Assembly: GCA_903922535.1 (NCBI GenBank)
Contig: CAIXUF010000812.1
Coordinates: forward strand, 1 to 6,266
Direction: 5' to 3'
Source of the DNA: Candidatus Hydrogenedentota bacterium
GTDB taxonomy: Bacteria; Hydrogenedentota; Hydrogenedentia; Hydrogenedentiales; CAITNO01
Length of the DNA: 6,266 bases
In this document: positions 1 through 6,266 of the stretch, piece by piece
Position numbering within the stretch: the stretch's first letter is position 1
How the letters are laid out: every line of letters starts with the position of its first letter
Position numbers and translations under genes: made by a program
The notes under the pieces: generated by a model
Database searches by the model: none
What the model saw: the letters and a program-made list of their open reading frames with translations, nothing else
What the model was told of the DNA's origin: nothing

Positions 1-36
1 CAGTTGAAACACCCGCGTCGCTACGCTCCGATTCGC

Positions 37-171
37 GCGGAACACCCAGGCGCAATCAATTGGAATGGGGTGGCGGAATCCTTCGGAATCATAGGGCGCT
101 TTCCTTCGGAAAAACAGGGCGCCTTCCTTCGGAACAAGAGGACGGAATCGTCGGAATACGCAAGGGAGGAT
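37..171. repeat. Degenerate tandem array with 23-bp period
   Basis: The 9-base core ccttcggaa occurs at 80-88, 103-111 and 126-134, each exactly 23 bases after the last. The 23-base units starting at 80 and 103 agree at about 19 of 23 positions, and those at 103 and 126 at about 17 of 23. Weaker relatives of the core (GGAA preceded by TC, TT or GC) keep the same phase on both sides: gcggaa at 37, ttggaa at 60 and tcggaa at 151 (a step of 22). The period is not a multiple of three, which argues against a protein repeat. The array lies in the non-coding stretch just past the 3' end of the minus-strand operon. Its function is unknown; it could be a decayed minisatellite, a protein-binding array or a genome-specific interspersed repeat. 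The three central units are clear; the outer ones are tentative. Confidence 0.6.
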
Positions 172-176
172 TGCGT
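158..176 (-). terminator. Stem-loop just after the hydrolase stop codon, possible terminator
   Basis: On the minus strand ACGCAA, a 7-base loop (TCCTCCC) and TTGCGT form a perfect 6-bp stem. It begins 5 bases after the stop codon of the hydrolase gene. No run of T follows on the minus strand, so this is not a canonical intrinsic terminator. It may instead protect the 3' end of the mRNA or mark the end of a Rho-dependent transcript. The hairpin is seen; the terminator role is inferred from its position. Confidence 0.35.
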
Positions 177-180
177 CCGC

Positions 181-1047
181 TCATTTCAGTATTTTGTTGA
201 GCCAGTTTCGTACGGCGTTACGGGCCGGGGTGTCGCGCAGAGCCCAGGCATCGTTATGGTTGCGGAAGGGAAGGGGGAAATAGGTGAATGGCGCGCCTAT
301 GCCCGTAGATTCGATGTAGGCACGCGATTTTGCAAGGCTGTTGCTTTCGTCAATGATGAAGCTGGGACGGCCTGCAAGCCGCTGTAGACGGGTCTGTGCG
401 GCGGCCCTGTCGGAACCGGCATAATCCCATTCACGCGCGCCATCGTAATGGCTGTATGGAATAAAGGCTCTCCAGAGGACGGCAATCTCATCATCATGAA
501 GACCGATATACCCGCAGGCAATGGCACCGCGGCTGAAGCCGCACAGTACTATTTTGCCGGTGTCGCCGCCCCATTGTTCACATGTCCGGGCCACTTCGCG
601 TTTGGCATAGGCAACCGTGGCGTTGACGTCGCCCCACCAAATGGTCTGGTTCTTGGTGCCGTCCACGCTGACACAGGGCAGACACAGCCAGATGTAATCG
701 CGTCCTCCAGAGATGCCATACCCCAGTTTGCCGCCTTCCACCTCTCCGGTGCTCACATCGCCATATTCATTCTTGTAATTGCCATTGCCAACGTATTCGA
801 CCAGTACCGCGTATTTTCCACCGGGCTGCCAGTTGACCGGAAGATACAACAGATGGTGGACCGACATGCCTTTATACTCGGGCGGTGTGACAACGGCACG
901 CACCCCTGCCCGGGGCGGACCAGTTTCTATGGGGGGAATCGTCAAGTCCGCAGGCACCGAGCTGATGTCCGGGCAATTGTCGGCCAACGCAGTAACGGTC
1001 AACGGCGCCAAAAGCAGGGCGGCGAGCAGCGTTCCCTTATTTCTCAT
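181..1047 (-). CDS. Exported serine alpha/beta hydrolase, putative esterase
   Basis: The product is 288 aa. The chosen start, ATG at 1047, begins directly at a signal peptide: a basic MRNK end, a hydrophobic stretch at about 6-20, and a likely cleavage after Ala22 (TALA/DN). An in-frame extension up to 1173 would put 42 residues ahead of it and run deep into the upstream gene, so it is rejected. The nucleophile elbow GFSRG (170-174) gives catalytic Ser172 after a hydrophobic strand (KIVLC). His264 in FRNHNDAW is the likely catalytic His and Asp233 in FIIDES a possible acid, in the usual Ser-acid-His order. A conserved-looking block around VEYVGNGNY (83-91) and GYGISGG (109-115) may form the oxyanion side of the active site. 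From memory, close relatives occur in planctomycete-like genomes as uncharacterised proteins. The substrate is unknown; an ester on a glycan is a guess from the neighbour. The start overlaps the upstream gene by 11 bases and has only a weak purine-rich site (AGAAGCGG), so translation is probably coupled. Confidence 0.85.
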   Translation of the reverse strand: MRNKGTLLAALLLAPLTVTALADNCPDISSVPADLTIPPIETGPPRAGVRAVVTPPEYKGMSVHHLLYLPVNWQPGGKYAVLVEYVGNGNYKNEYGDVSTGEVEGGKLGYGISGGRDYIWLCLPCVSVDGTKNQTIWWGDVNATVAYAKREVARTCEQWGGDTGKIVLCGFSRGAIACGYIGLHDDEIAVLWRAFIPYSHYDGAREWDYAGSDRAAAQTRLQRLAGRPSFIIDESNSLAKSRAYIESTGIGAPFTYFPLPFRNHNDAWALRDTPARNAVRNWLNKILK

Positions 1048-3943
1048 GACACAACACCGCTTCTGTTGAACGCGTGGTTTTCCCATCGACAGAAACGCCT
1101 TCAAGATAGAAGCGGAATTCGGCGGCCGCGCTGTCAAGGGGTACGGTAAACTCATACGGGAATGCGTCATCATGAATTGTGCTCCATGAGCCGCTTTGCC
1201 CCCAATGCAGCGTTATAGCGCTAAACTGGGTGTCATCCGACTGCAGATAGATGTAGGCGTTGTCATTTTCAACGCCGGGAAGAGCCATCGCGCGGGCACC
1301 GCCGAAGGGGACTTCGAGATAATCCGGCGACCAGGCAGTGGTGCTTGTTCGCGCGAGGACGCGGGACTGGAATGCGGGGATGATTTCAACATCCTCGATT
1401 TCAACCGATGTAATCCCCCGTCCTTTCACAGAGACCTTGAAGGACCCGTCATCAACCGGGAAAGATTCCTGCGCGCCGTTTTGCTTCCTGATTTTCGCCT
1501 GTTTTCTGTTTCCGGCAAGTTTGCCAATCAATGTCTGGTTCAAGGCCACCGTTGCCGTCACTTCCTCATTGGACTGGTTGGCAAATGCAATGAAGAGTTT
1601 GCCGTCGCTCCGTGCCGTCAGATAGTTCAATTCAACATTGTCACACGCCAACACTCCCTTGGGCATCCAGAGGCGTACATTTTTCGAGCCATACCATTCA
1701 CCCGGTTGATGGCCATAGAGTTGGTTCTGCAGGTAGGCATAGCCTTCAATGAACTGGCTGGGGAATGAGATCTGGCCTCCGGAACGAACAAACACATCCG
1801 TGACGAGATAATCAAACAGCATGGACATCATCGGCCAGATATGATTGTAATGGAAGGAGTTTGCGCTGAGTTCCTTGTGTTCGCGAAGCGGATAGTCCGC
1901 TTTCTCATAAACCGTCGTGCGCGCGGTGTTGATATGGTATCCGGGAAAATTCCGGTAGCGCCCAACCACGGCGGCCCGCGCAATGTCTTTCAAAAAAGTG
2001 TCATTGGCATAGAACCCCAGCCGAAGCATCCAGGGGGCGTAATTTGCCATGAAGATGGCGCGATGCCCGTTGCAGGTTCCGGAGGATTCTGAGGTCAACC
2101 CCATCTCGGAAAGGCGCCAGGCCGGCACTTCCTCTTCGGGGCAGTGCATTTGTTTATGCCCTTTGCCCTTAAGGTACCAGTACATCGGCGCTTTACCGTC
2201 TTTGTTCACCAGGATATCCTGGTTTGGAATGGACGGGCACATAAAAACAAACATGGCATAATGTCTGGCGCCGGCTTGGGCGGCCTTCAGATAGCGCTGT
2301 TCACCGCTTTGCTCGTACAGTTCCAGCAAATCAATCCATTTGGGCGCATAGCCGGTCCAGAAGAAGAGATCGCCCGCATCAGGGTCATTGAAGTCGGTTT
2401 GAAGGCGTTCGATGCGCCTGTTGATATAAGCATCGGCCCCGGTCATAGCCTTTTCCAGGTATGCCTTTTCCCCGGTGACCTTGTACATGGCCAGGGAATT
2501 CTTCCACGAGTTCCCCTTTTCCAGCACATCGAGATTCGAGATCCTGTCCACGCCATGCATCTTCTCGGCCAGGGTCAGGAAAACGGGGTTCGATTTCTGG
2601 AAAACATCATAGAGCGACGCCAGTTCAGTCAGTGGCGCGCAGGGACCCTTCAAATGACGTGAGGGAGATTGGATTCTCTGCCTGGGATTCAGACAGAACA
2701 GAAACTTCTCGCGCGACAACATATACTCCATCAGAGGATAGGCGCGGTGTTGATAGATGGCCGGATTGTCCGTTACCAGCGCCATTTCCAGTGGGTTCAG
2801 GGAGGACACATTTTTTACGGCGCCGGGGACATCGGTGGAATAGGAACAGCCTTTCAACTCTTCGATAAATTGGCTGTACGCGCTCATGCCGTAATCAAGC
2901 ATGTTGTTCAGGGTTTCATTCATTGAGGCGATGGCATTGTGGCGGTAATCAGTAAACCCATATATGTCACGGGCAATCACCTCGTAGGCGTCGCTGCAAT
3001 TGCCTTGTGTTGAAATCAGCCGCATTCTGAATTCGAAAGAATCCCCGGCATCCATCAACGAGCCCTTTCCGCCAAGCACGGGGGCAAAAACCATGGGCTG
3101 CGCATTGCCCGCCGCGTTGCGCACGGCCACACCAAACCGGGAGTTGTTCATAAGGGGCAGGAGCTCGAAAGGCAGCTCTTCCGGATCGGCCGCCAGAGCG
3201 ACACACTGTCCACCCACACGCACCATTGTTGCCGGCAGAGTGCATTGGTAGGCGAGTGTTATGAAGGATGCCTCGGGGAAGCGCTTTTCCTGCCATATCA
3301 ACGGCTGCCATATCTCGTCGAATTCCGAGAGGGCCACTTCAGGTATGCCCGTAAAGCCGACGGAATAGTAACCCCGCGAATTGGGTTGGAAGCGGAATGC
3401 CAGGACAGGCTCACGCCTGGTGTCGGAGAGCGTCAGGGTGGCCGTTATCGTGAAGGCCTGATTGTCCCCAAAAAGGAACTGTATGGAATTCCCTTTGATT
3501 GCTGCGTCTGTTGCGGACACCACGGTGGTGTTTCCAGCATGAAACAGGTCGGCTGTGCGGTTGTCCGTGCTTCCCTTTAGAATGCTGTCGTCAAATCCAT
3601 CGCCAGCCAAGGCTGCGCCGGCGGCGTTTTTTTTCAAAAGTTTGTCCTGCGGCACCCGTGCAGGATCAACTTCCCAGCTGACGACGTTGTAATTGACATG
3701 CTTAATCGCTGCGGGCCGGTTGGCCATTTTGGGGTCTGCCTGTGTGGCGATAATGGTAAACGTTGGCGTGCATCGGAAATGGTCGCCCTTTTCCGCGCGC
3801 ACACGGACGCTGTGGTCCTTATTCAGGGTGAGTGAATAGTGCCCATTGCTGACGGTTGCTGTCTCAGCATGGGCATTTGAGAAGGCAATGAACAGAAGAG
3901 CCTGAACAAGAAGAATCCGTCTGCCGATATCGCGTACGGACAT
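1037..3943 (-). CDS. Large exported multidomain protein, putative carbohydrate-active enzyme
   Basis: The product is 968 aa. I chose ATG at 3943 because AAGGAG lies 10 bases upstream; a GTG at 3952, three codons earlier, would sit almost on that site. The signal peptide has a basic start (MSVRDIGRR), a hydrophobic core at about 10-22 and a likely cleavage after Ala26 (AHA/E). Residues about 27-325 are beta-rich (for example HYSLTL, FTITATLTL, FEFRMRLIS), resembling the sandwich domains that precede toroidal catalytic domains. Residues about 335-720 are mostly helical with repeated amphipathic hairpins (NSLAMYKVTGEKAYLEKA, WIDLLELYEQSGEQRYLKAA), the texture of an (alpha/alpha) toroid as in glycosidases and polysaccharide lyases. 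Conserved-looking polar and aromatic patches, SSGTCNGHRA (620-629) and SANSFHYNHIWP (693-704), are candidate active-site segments. Residues about 770-850 and 855-968 look like two further beta-sandwich domains. I cannot name the family; lyase, glycosidase or non-catalytic binding are all possible. It is the first gene of a two-gene operon with the hydrolase. Confidence 0.8.
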   Translation of the reverse strand: MSVRDIGRRILLVQALLFIAFSNAHAETATVSNGHYSLTLNKDHSVRVRAEKGDHFRCTPTFTIIATQADPKMANRPAAIKHVNYNVVSWEVDPARVPQDKLLKKNAAGAALAGDGFDDSILKGSTDNRTADLFHAGNTTVVSATDAAIKGNSIQFLFGDNQAFTITATLTLSDTRREPVLAFRFQPNSRGYYSVGFTGIPEVALSEFDEIWQPLIWQEKRFPEASFITLAYQCTLPATMVRVGGQCVALAADPEELPFELLPLMNNSRFGVAVRNAAGNAQPMVFAPVLGGKGSLMDAGDSFEFRMRLISTQGNCSDAYEVIARDIYGFTDYRHNAIASMNETLNNMLDYGMSAYSQFIEELKGCSYSTDVPGAVKNVSSLNPLEMALVTDNPAIYQHRAYPLMEYMLSREKFLFCLNPRQRIQSPSRHLKGPCAPLTELASLYDVFQKSNPVFLTLAEKMHGVDRISNLDVLEKGNSWKNSLAMYKVTGEKAYLEKAMTGADAYINRRIERLQTDFNDPDAGDLFFWTGYAPKWIDLLELYEQSGEQRYLKAAQAGARHYAMFVFMCPSIPNQDILVNKDGKAPMYWYLKGKGHKQMHCPEEEVPAWRLSEMGLTSESSGTCNGHRAIFMANYAPWMLRLGFYANDTFLKDIARAAVVGRYRNFPGYHINTARTTVYEKADYPLREHKELSANSFHYNHIWPMMSMLFDYLVTDVFVRSGGQISFPSQFIEGYAYLQNQLYGHQPGEWYGSKNVRLWMPKGVLACDNVELNYLTARSDGKLFIAFANQSNEEVTATVALNQTLIGKLAGNRKQAKIRKQNGAQESFPVDDGSFKVSVKGRGITSVEIEDVEIIPAFQSRVLARTSTTAWSPDYLEVPFGGARAMALPGVENDNAYIYLQSDDTQFSAITLHWGQSGSWSTIHDDAFPYEFTVPLDSAAAEFRFYLEGVSVDGKTTRSTEAVLCHEK

Positions 3944-3951
3944 ATGAAACA

Positions 3952-3959
3952 CTCTCCTT
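3952..3959 (-). promoter_or_regulatory. Shine-Dalgarno AAGGAGAG for the 968-aa protein
   Basis: On the minus strand AAGGAGAG ends 8 bases before ATG at 3943, with its AAGGAG core 10 bases from it. This decides the start: the alternative in-frame GTG (3950-3952) overlaps the site itself and could not use it. Confidence 0.75.
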
Positions 3960-4062
3960 CAATCACAGTCATCCCATGGCGCTGCCAGCCTGTGGCGTCT
4001 ATTCGCGCGGGTCATTATCGGGCAAAGGCTCCCGTGCGGACTCAAATATGAATGTGAAAGTA

Positions 4063-4091
4063 AGTATTCATTCAGGCTGCCCTATTGTCAA
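4063..4091 (-). promoter_or_regulatory. Sigma70-like promoter of the two-gene operon
   Basis: On the minus strand a perfect -35 box TTGACA (4086-4091) is followed by a 17-base spacer and AATACT (4063-4068), which matches TATAAT at 4 of 6 positions. Transcription would start near 4056, leaving a leader of about 110 bases before ATG at 3943. A 6-bp inverted repeat (tgaatg at 4049-4054, cattca at 4069-4074) brackets the -10 box and could be an operator. The site lies between the tRNA and the operon and points at the operon. Function is inferred from consensus match only. Confidence 0.55.
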
Positions 4092-4202
4092 ACTGGATTC
4101 TGGGCCGGAATTTGGGCTTCGATGGACTTGAACAGGAGTGATTCGGAAAGGCTGCGTGCGGACAAGCCCAAAGCCCCGTGTCATTATGGGCAGGCAAAAA
4201 AA

Positions 4203-4280
<78 letters not shown>

Positions 4281-4340
4281 GCGGTACTCACCACACGACG
4301 GTCTCAGGGGAGATTGGGCCGCACGGCTCATAGTGCCAGT

Positions 4341-4370
4341 ACTGTAGCAAAATGGGACGCATTGAGTCAA
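4341..4370 (-). promoter_or_regulatory. Candidate promoter of the tRNA-Glu gene
   Basis: On the minus strand TTGACT (4365-4370) and TACAGT (4341-4346) are separated by 18 bases; each is close to the sigma70 consensus. The start point would be near 4334, about 54 bases upstream of the mature tRNA 5' end. No other gene upstream on this strand could supply the transcript within the window, which supports a dedicated promoter. Confidence 0.45.
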
Positions 4371-4394
4371 ACCGATGCTGCGACACATTCGGCA

Positions 4395-4423
4395 TTGACG
4401 GGGAGCGCGGCAAGCCCTAAGAT
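4395..4423 (+). promoter_or_regulatory. Sigma70-like promoter of the NPCBM protein gene
   Basis: TTGACG (4395-4400) matches the -35 consensus at 5 of 6 positions. After exactly 17 bases comes TAAGAT (4418-4423), which matches the -10 consensus at 4 of 6. Transcription would begin around 4430. That leaves no leader for the first in-frame ATG at 4433 but about 60 bases for ATG at 4490, which favours the later start. Consensus match only. Confidence 0.5.
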
Positions 4424-4489
4424 AAGGGGGAAATGACCCGCAAGAACCACGGAGCATTCAACGTTTTCAACAGACATGCGGAATATTCA

Positions 4490-6266
4490 ATGCGCAACAC
4501 ACCGACCTTTATGCGTTCTCTCTTTTCTGCCACGGCCATTGCGGCGTTGTCCATGGCCATGGCCGTCTCCGCCTTCGGCCAGGCGGAACGTCCCCTGGGC
4601 GAACTTGTGAAATCGCTGACCGTAAAGCAGGGCTGGGGCGCGCTGGGAATCAACACGGCCGCCTATGCGCCCGGTGGTCCGCCCCCGCTGAAGCTGCGCA
4701 TCGCAGAAAAAGAATACATGCGGGGGCTGGGCCACCATGCGCCCGGCGAGATAACGGTCCCGCTCAACGGCAAATACACGCTGTTCAAGGCCGAGGTGGG
4801 CGTGCAGTGGCAGGGCGGGGGACGGGGCAGCGCGGTGTTGCAGATATGGGTGGACGGGGAAAAGCGTTTTGACAGCGGCAAGATGACCGACAGCGACGCG
4901 GCCAGGCCGGTGGAAATCCCGCTGGCGGGCGCGCGTGAGATGAAGCTGGTGGCCACGGACGGCGGCGACGGATTCTCCTGTGACATGGCGAACTGGGCGG
5001 AGGCGCGATTGACGCGCGACCCCATGATTCCGGAGATTGCCCCGCCGGTCTTTCTCTTCGGCGGTGCCCCGGCCGAGGGCGACCTCACCATGGAAGGCAG
5101 CTACGGGCTGTTCGGACACAATGACGGCGCGCAGGCGGCCTTTTCGAGGCCACTCCGTGCATGCACCGTGGCGGCAACGCCCCGCGAGGACGTGCGGATT
5201 ACCCTAAATCTCACCGAACTGGCCGGTCCGTACACCGTCACCGCCGAGGCGGCGCTTGCGAACGGAACCGACGGCGAGGTGTTCGTTGGGCTTGCCTCGG
5301 GGGAAACGAAGCCATTCCGTTTTTTCGACGGCAAGGCGCAGTTGACGATCAGCGGCGACGGAACGCAGACTGCTGACATCGTGACGCTGGGCACACGCGC
5401 ACTCAATGACGCCTGTGCCGTTAGATGGAGCCATGTCCAATATCACGCGGGTGACCGCACGGTCGATATTGATTTGCTCCCGCCCCCCCCGCCACAGGGC
5501 GCACCGCCCACGCCGCGGGAAGTGGCGTTTCATCCTGTGCTGGAGCTAGAATTGATTGTCTGGGACTGGCGCATGCAGGACGGCATCGGCGGGGGCCAGA
5601 CCAGAAACACTTATGAAACCGCCGTTGAGAAAGCCGTGGAGCGCGGCGACGCGCTTATCGCGGACCTGCAGGGAGTGGGTGTCGCGCTGGACGGCGCGGT
5701 AAACGCCTGGCTGACCCTGCACAAAGAATTCGACGTGCTGCGTGCCGCACAGACGGGTCCGGAGGATTCCCGCTGGGAAAACCTGTGGCTTCGGGTGCAT
5801 GCGGCGCGGCGCGGTCTGGTCTTTGCCAATCCCCTCTTCCAAACCGGGCCGCTGCTGTTTGTGAAGCAGGCGCCGGGCGTGTTCAGCCACCAGTTGACTC
5901 AGTACTACGGCCGTTACGCGAGGCCGGGCGGCGGCGTCTTTGTGCTTGACCATCCCGGCGAATCCATGCAGGTCCGGCCGCTGGCGGCGGGTGCCTTTCC
6001 GCAGGGCAGTTTCATGCAGCCCGAGGTGACGCATGACGGAACCCGCGTGCTGGTGGCCTTCTGCGCCGTGGACGCGCCGCCGCAGGACACGTTCAAGGGC
6101 GAGCACGGCCACTATTACCACCTGTACGACATGGCCGCAGACGGCTCCGGGGTGCGGCAACTGACCGACGGCGCCTTTGACGATTTCGCGCCCAAGGAAT
6201 TGCCCAACGGGCAAATCATCCTCATCTCGACGCGGCGCGGCGGATGGCACCGCTGCGGCACGCCGG
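4490..6266 (+). CDS. Exported NPCBM-domain protein with propeller-like (hydrazine-synthase-alpha-type) region, 3' end cut off
   Basis: At least 592 residues are open to the window edge with no stop; the C-terminus is missing. ATG at 4490 is preferred. It has a weak GGA 7 bases upstream and leads into a signal peptide (hydrophobic about 11-28, cleavage near AFGQA/E). ATG at 4433 would add 19 polar residues and sits on the predicted transcript start; ATG at 4511 has no visible ribosome site. Residues about 37-176 form an NPCBM carbohydrate-binding module: RGLGHHAPGEI, GKYTLFKAEVGV, LQIWVDGEKRFDSG, LVATDGGDG and WAEARL are its hallmark strands. Residues about 180-330 are beta-rich and unrecognised. 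A proline linker (331-341) follows, then a helical stretch to about 445. From about 453 the text (GPLLFVKQAPGVFSHQLTQY, RPGGGVFVLD, DGSGVRQLTDG, PNGQIILISTRRGG) matches my memory of PD40/TolB-like propellers and the hydrazine synthase alpha middle domain. No haem-binding CxxCH is visible here, and this does not imply hydrazine synthesis. An 8-C run at 5483-5490 does not disturb the frame. Composition is GC-richer than in the minus-strand operon. Confidence 0.88.
   Translation, partial: MRNTPTFMRSLFSATAIAALSMAMAVSAFGQAERPLGELVKSLTVKQGWGALGINTAAYAPGGPPPLKLRIAEKEYMRGLGHHAPGEITVPLNGKYTLFKAEVGVQWQGGGRGSAVLQIWVDGEKRFDSGKMTDSDAARPVEIPLAGAREMKLVATDGGDGFSCDMANWAEARLTRDPMIPEIAPPVFLFGGAPAEGDLTMEGSYGLFGHNDGAQAAFSRPLRACTVAATPREDVRITLNLTELAGPYTVTAEAALANGTDGEVFVGLASGETKPFRFFDGKAQLTISGDGTQTADIVTLGTRALNDACAVRWSHVQYHAGDRTVDIDLLPPPPPQGAPPTPREVAFHPVLELELIVWDWRMQDGIGGGQTRNTYETAVEKAVERGDALIADLQGVGVALDGAVNAWLTLHKEFDVLRAAQTGPEDSRWENLWLRVHAARRGLVFANPLFQTGPLLFVKQAPGVFSHQLTQYYGRYARPGGGVFVLDHPGESMQVRPLAAGAFPQGSFMQPEVTHDGTRVLVAFCAVDAPPQDTFKGEHGHYYHLYDMAADGSGVRQLTDGAFDDFAPKELPNGQIILISTRRGGWHRCGTP

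Noticed and set aside
37..171. CRISPR array reading of the 23-bp periodic region
   Set aside because: The conserved core is only about 9 bases, the remainder of each unit is also related, and no cas gene is present.
4..387. Plus-strand open frame of 127 codons from a TTG
   Set aside because: Its second half runs antisense through the 3' end of the hydrolase gene, its first half is the 23-bp repeat array, it lacks a ribosome site, and the protein resembles nothing.
448..1149. Plus-strand open frame of 233 codons
   Set aside because: It lies antisense to the hydrolase, which has a signal peptide and catalytic motifs; the plus-strand reading has no domain-like features.
3627..3634. Run of eight A on the coding strand of the 968-aa gene, possible frameshift or slippage site
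   Set aside because: The frame is intact on both sides with plausible protein sequence, so no programmed or accidental shift is indicated.
4048..4131. Small plus-strand open frame of 27 codons in the intergenic region
   Set aside because: It has no ribosome site and lies across the minus-strand promoter; nothing supports translation.
4150..4202. Terminator hairpin downstream of the tRNA (GCCC...GGGC followed by TTT)
   Set aside because: The stem is only 4 bp with an 11-base loop and a short T stretch, too weak to call.
4487..5119. Minus-strand open frame of 210 codons
   Set aside because: It is an antisense shadow of the GC-rich NPCBM gene; the translation is Arg/His/Ala-rich low-complexity text typical of such shadows.
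5546..6250. Minus-strand open frame of 234 codons
   Set aside because: It is antisense to the propeller-like part of the plus-strand protein, has no recognisable motif, and arises from high GC content.

Overview
The window looks like chromosomal DNA from a free-living, glycan-degrading bacterium of the Planctomycetes / Verrucomicrobia / Lentisphaerae / Candidatus Hydrogenedentes type. This is an inference from the protein families: an NPCBM domain fused to a beta-propeller region like the hydrazine-synthase-alpha middle domain, and an exported alpha/beta hydrolase of a kind I recall from planctomycete-like genomes. No marker gene here fixes the phylum.

Layout, left to right. Positions 1-180 hold no convincing gene. 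They contain a degenerate array with a 23-bp period and a small stem-loop just past the hydrolase stop codon. Positions 181-3943 (minus strand) are a two-gene operon. The upstream gene (968 aa) encodes a large exported multidomain protein with beta-rich ends and an alpha-helical, toroid-like centre, probably a carbohydrate-active enzyme of unassigned family. The downstream gene (288 aa) encodes an exported serine alpha/beta hydrolase. The two reading frames overlap by 11 bases. A sigma70-like promoter lies at 4063-4091, giving a leader of about 110 nt, and a strong Shine-Dalgarno precedes the first gene. Positions 4203-4280 (minus) are a tRNA-Glu(UUC) with encoded CCA, with its own candidate promoter at 4341-4370. 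From 4490 to the right edge (plus strand, cut off) runs an exported protein with an N-terminal NPCBM domain, an unrecognised beta-rich region, a proline linker, a helical section and the start of a propeller-like domain. A good sigma70-like promoter lies at 4395-4423.

Working together: all three proteins carry signal peptides, so the products act in the cell envelope or outside the cell. The simplest reading of the minus-strand pair is a glycan-processing cassette in which the large protein cleaves or binds a polysaccharide and the hydrolase removes ester groups. The plus-strand protein is divergently transcribed and separated by a tRNA. It is visibly richer in G+C, especially at third codon positions, so it need not belong to the same system. 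The most unusual items are the coupled pair of uncharacterised exported proteins, the 23-bp periodic array, and the unassigned domain in the plus-strand protein.
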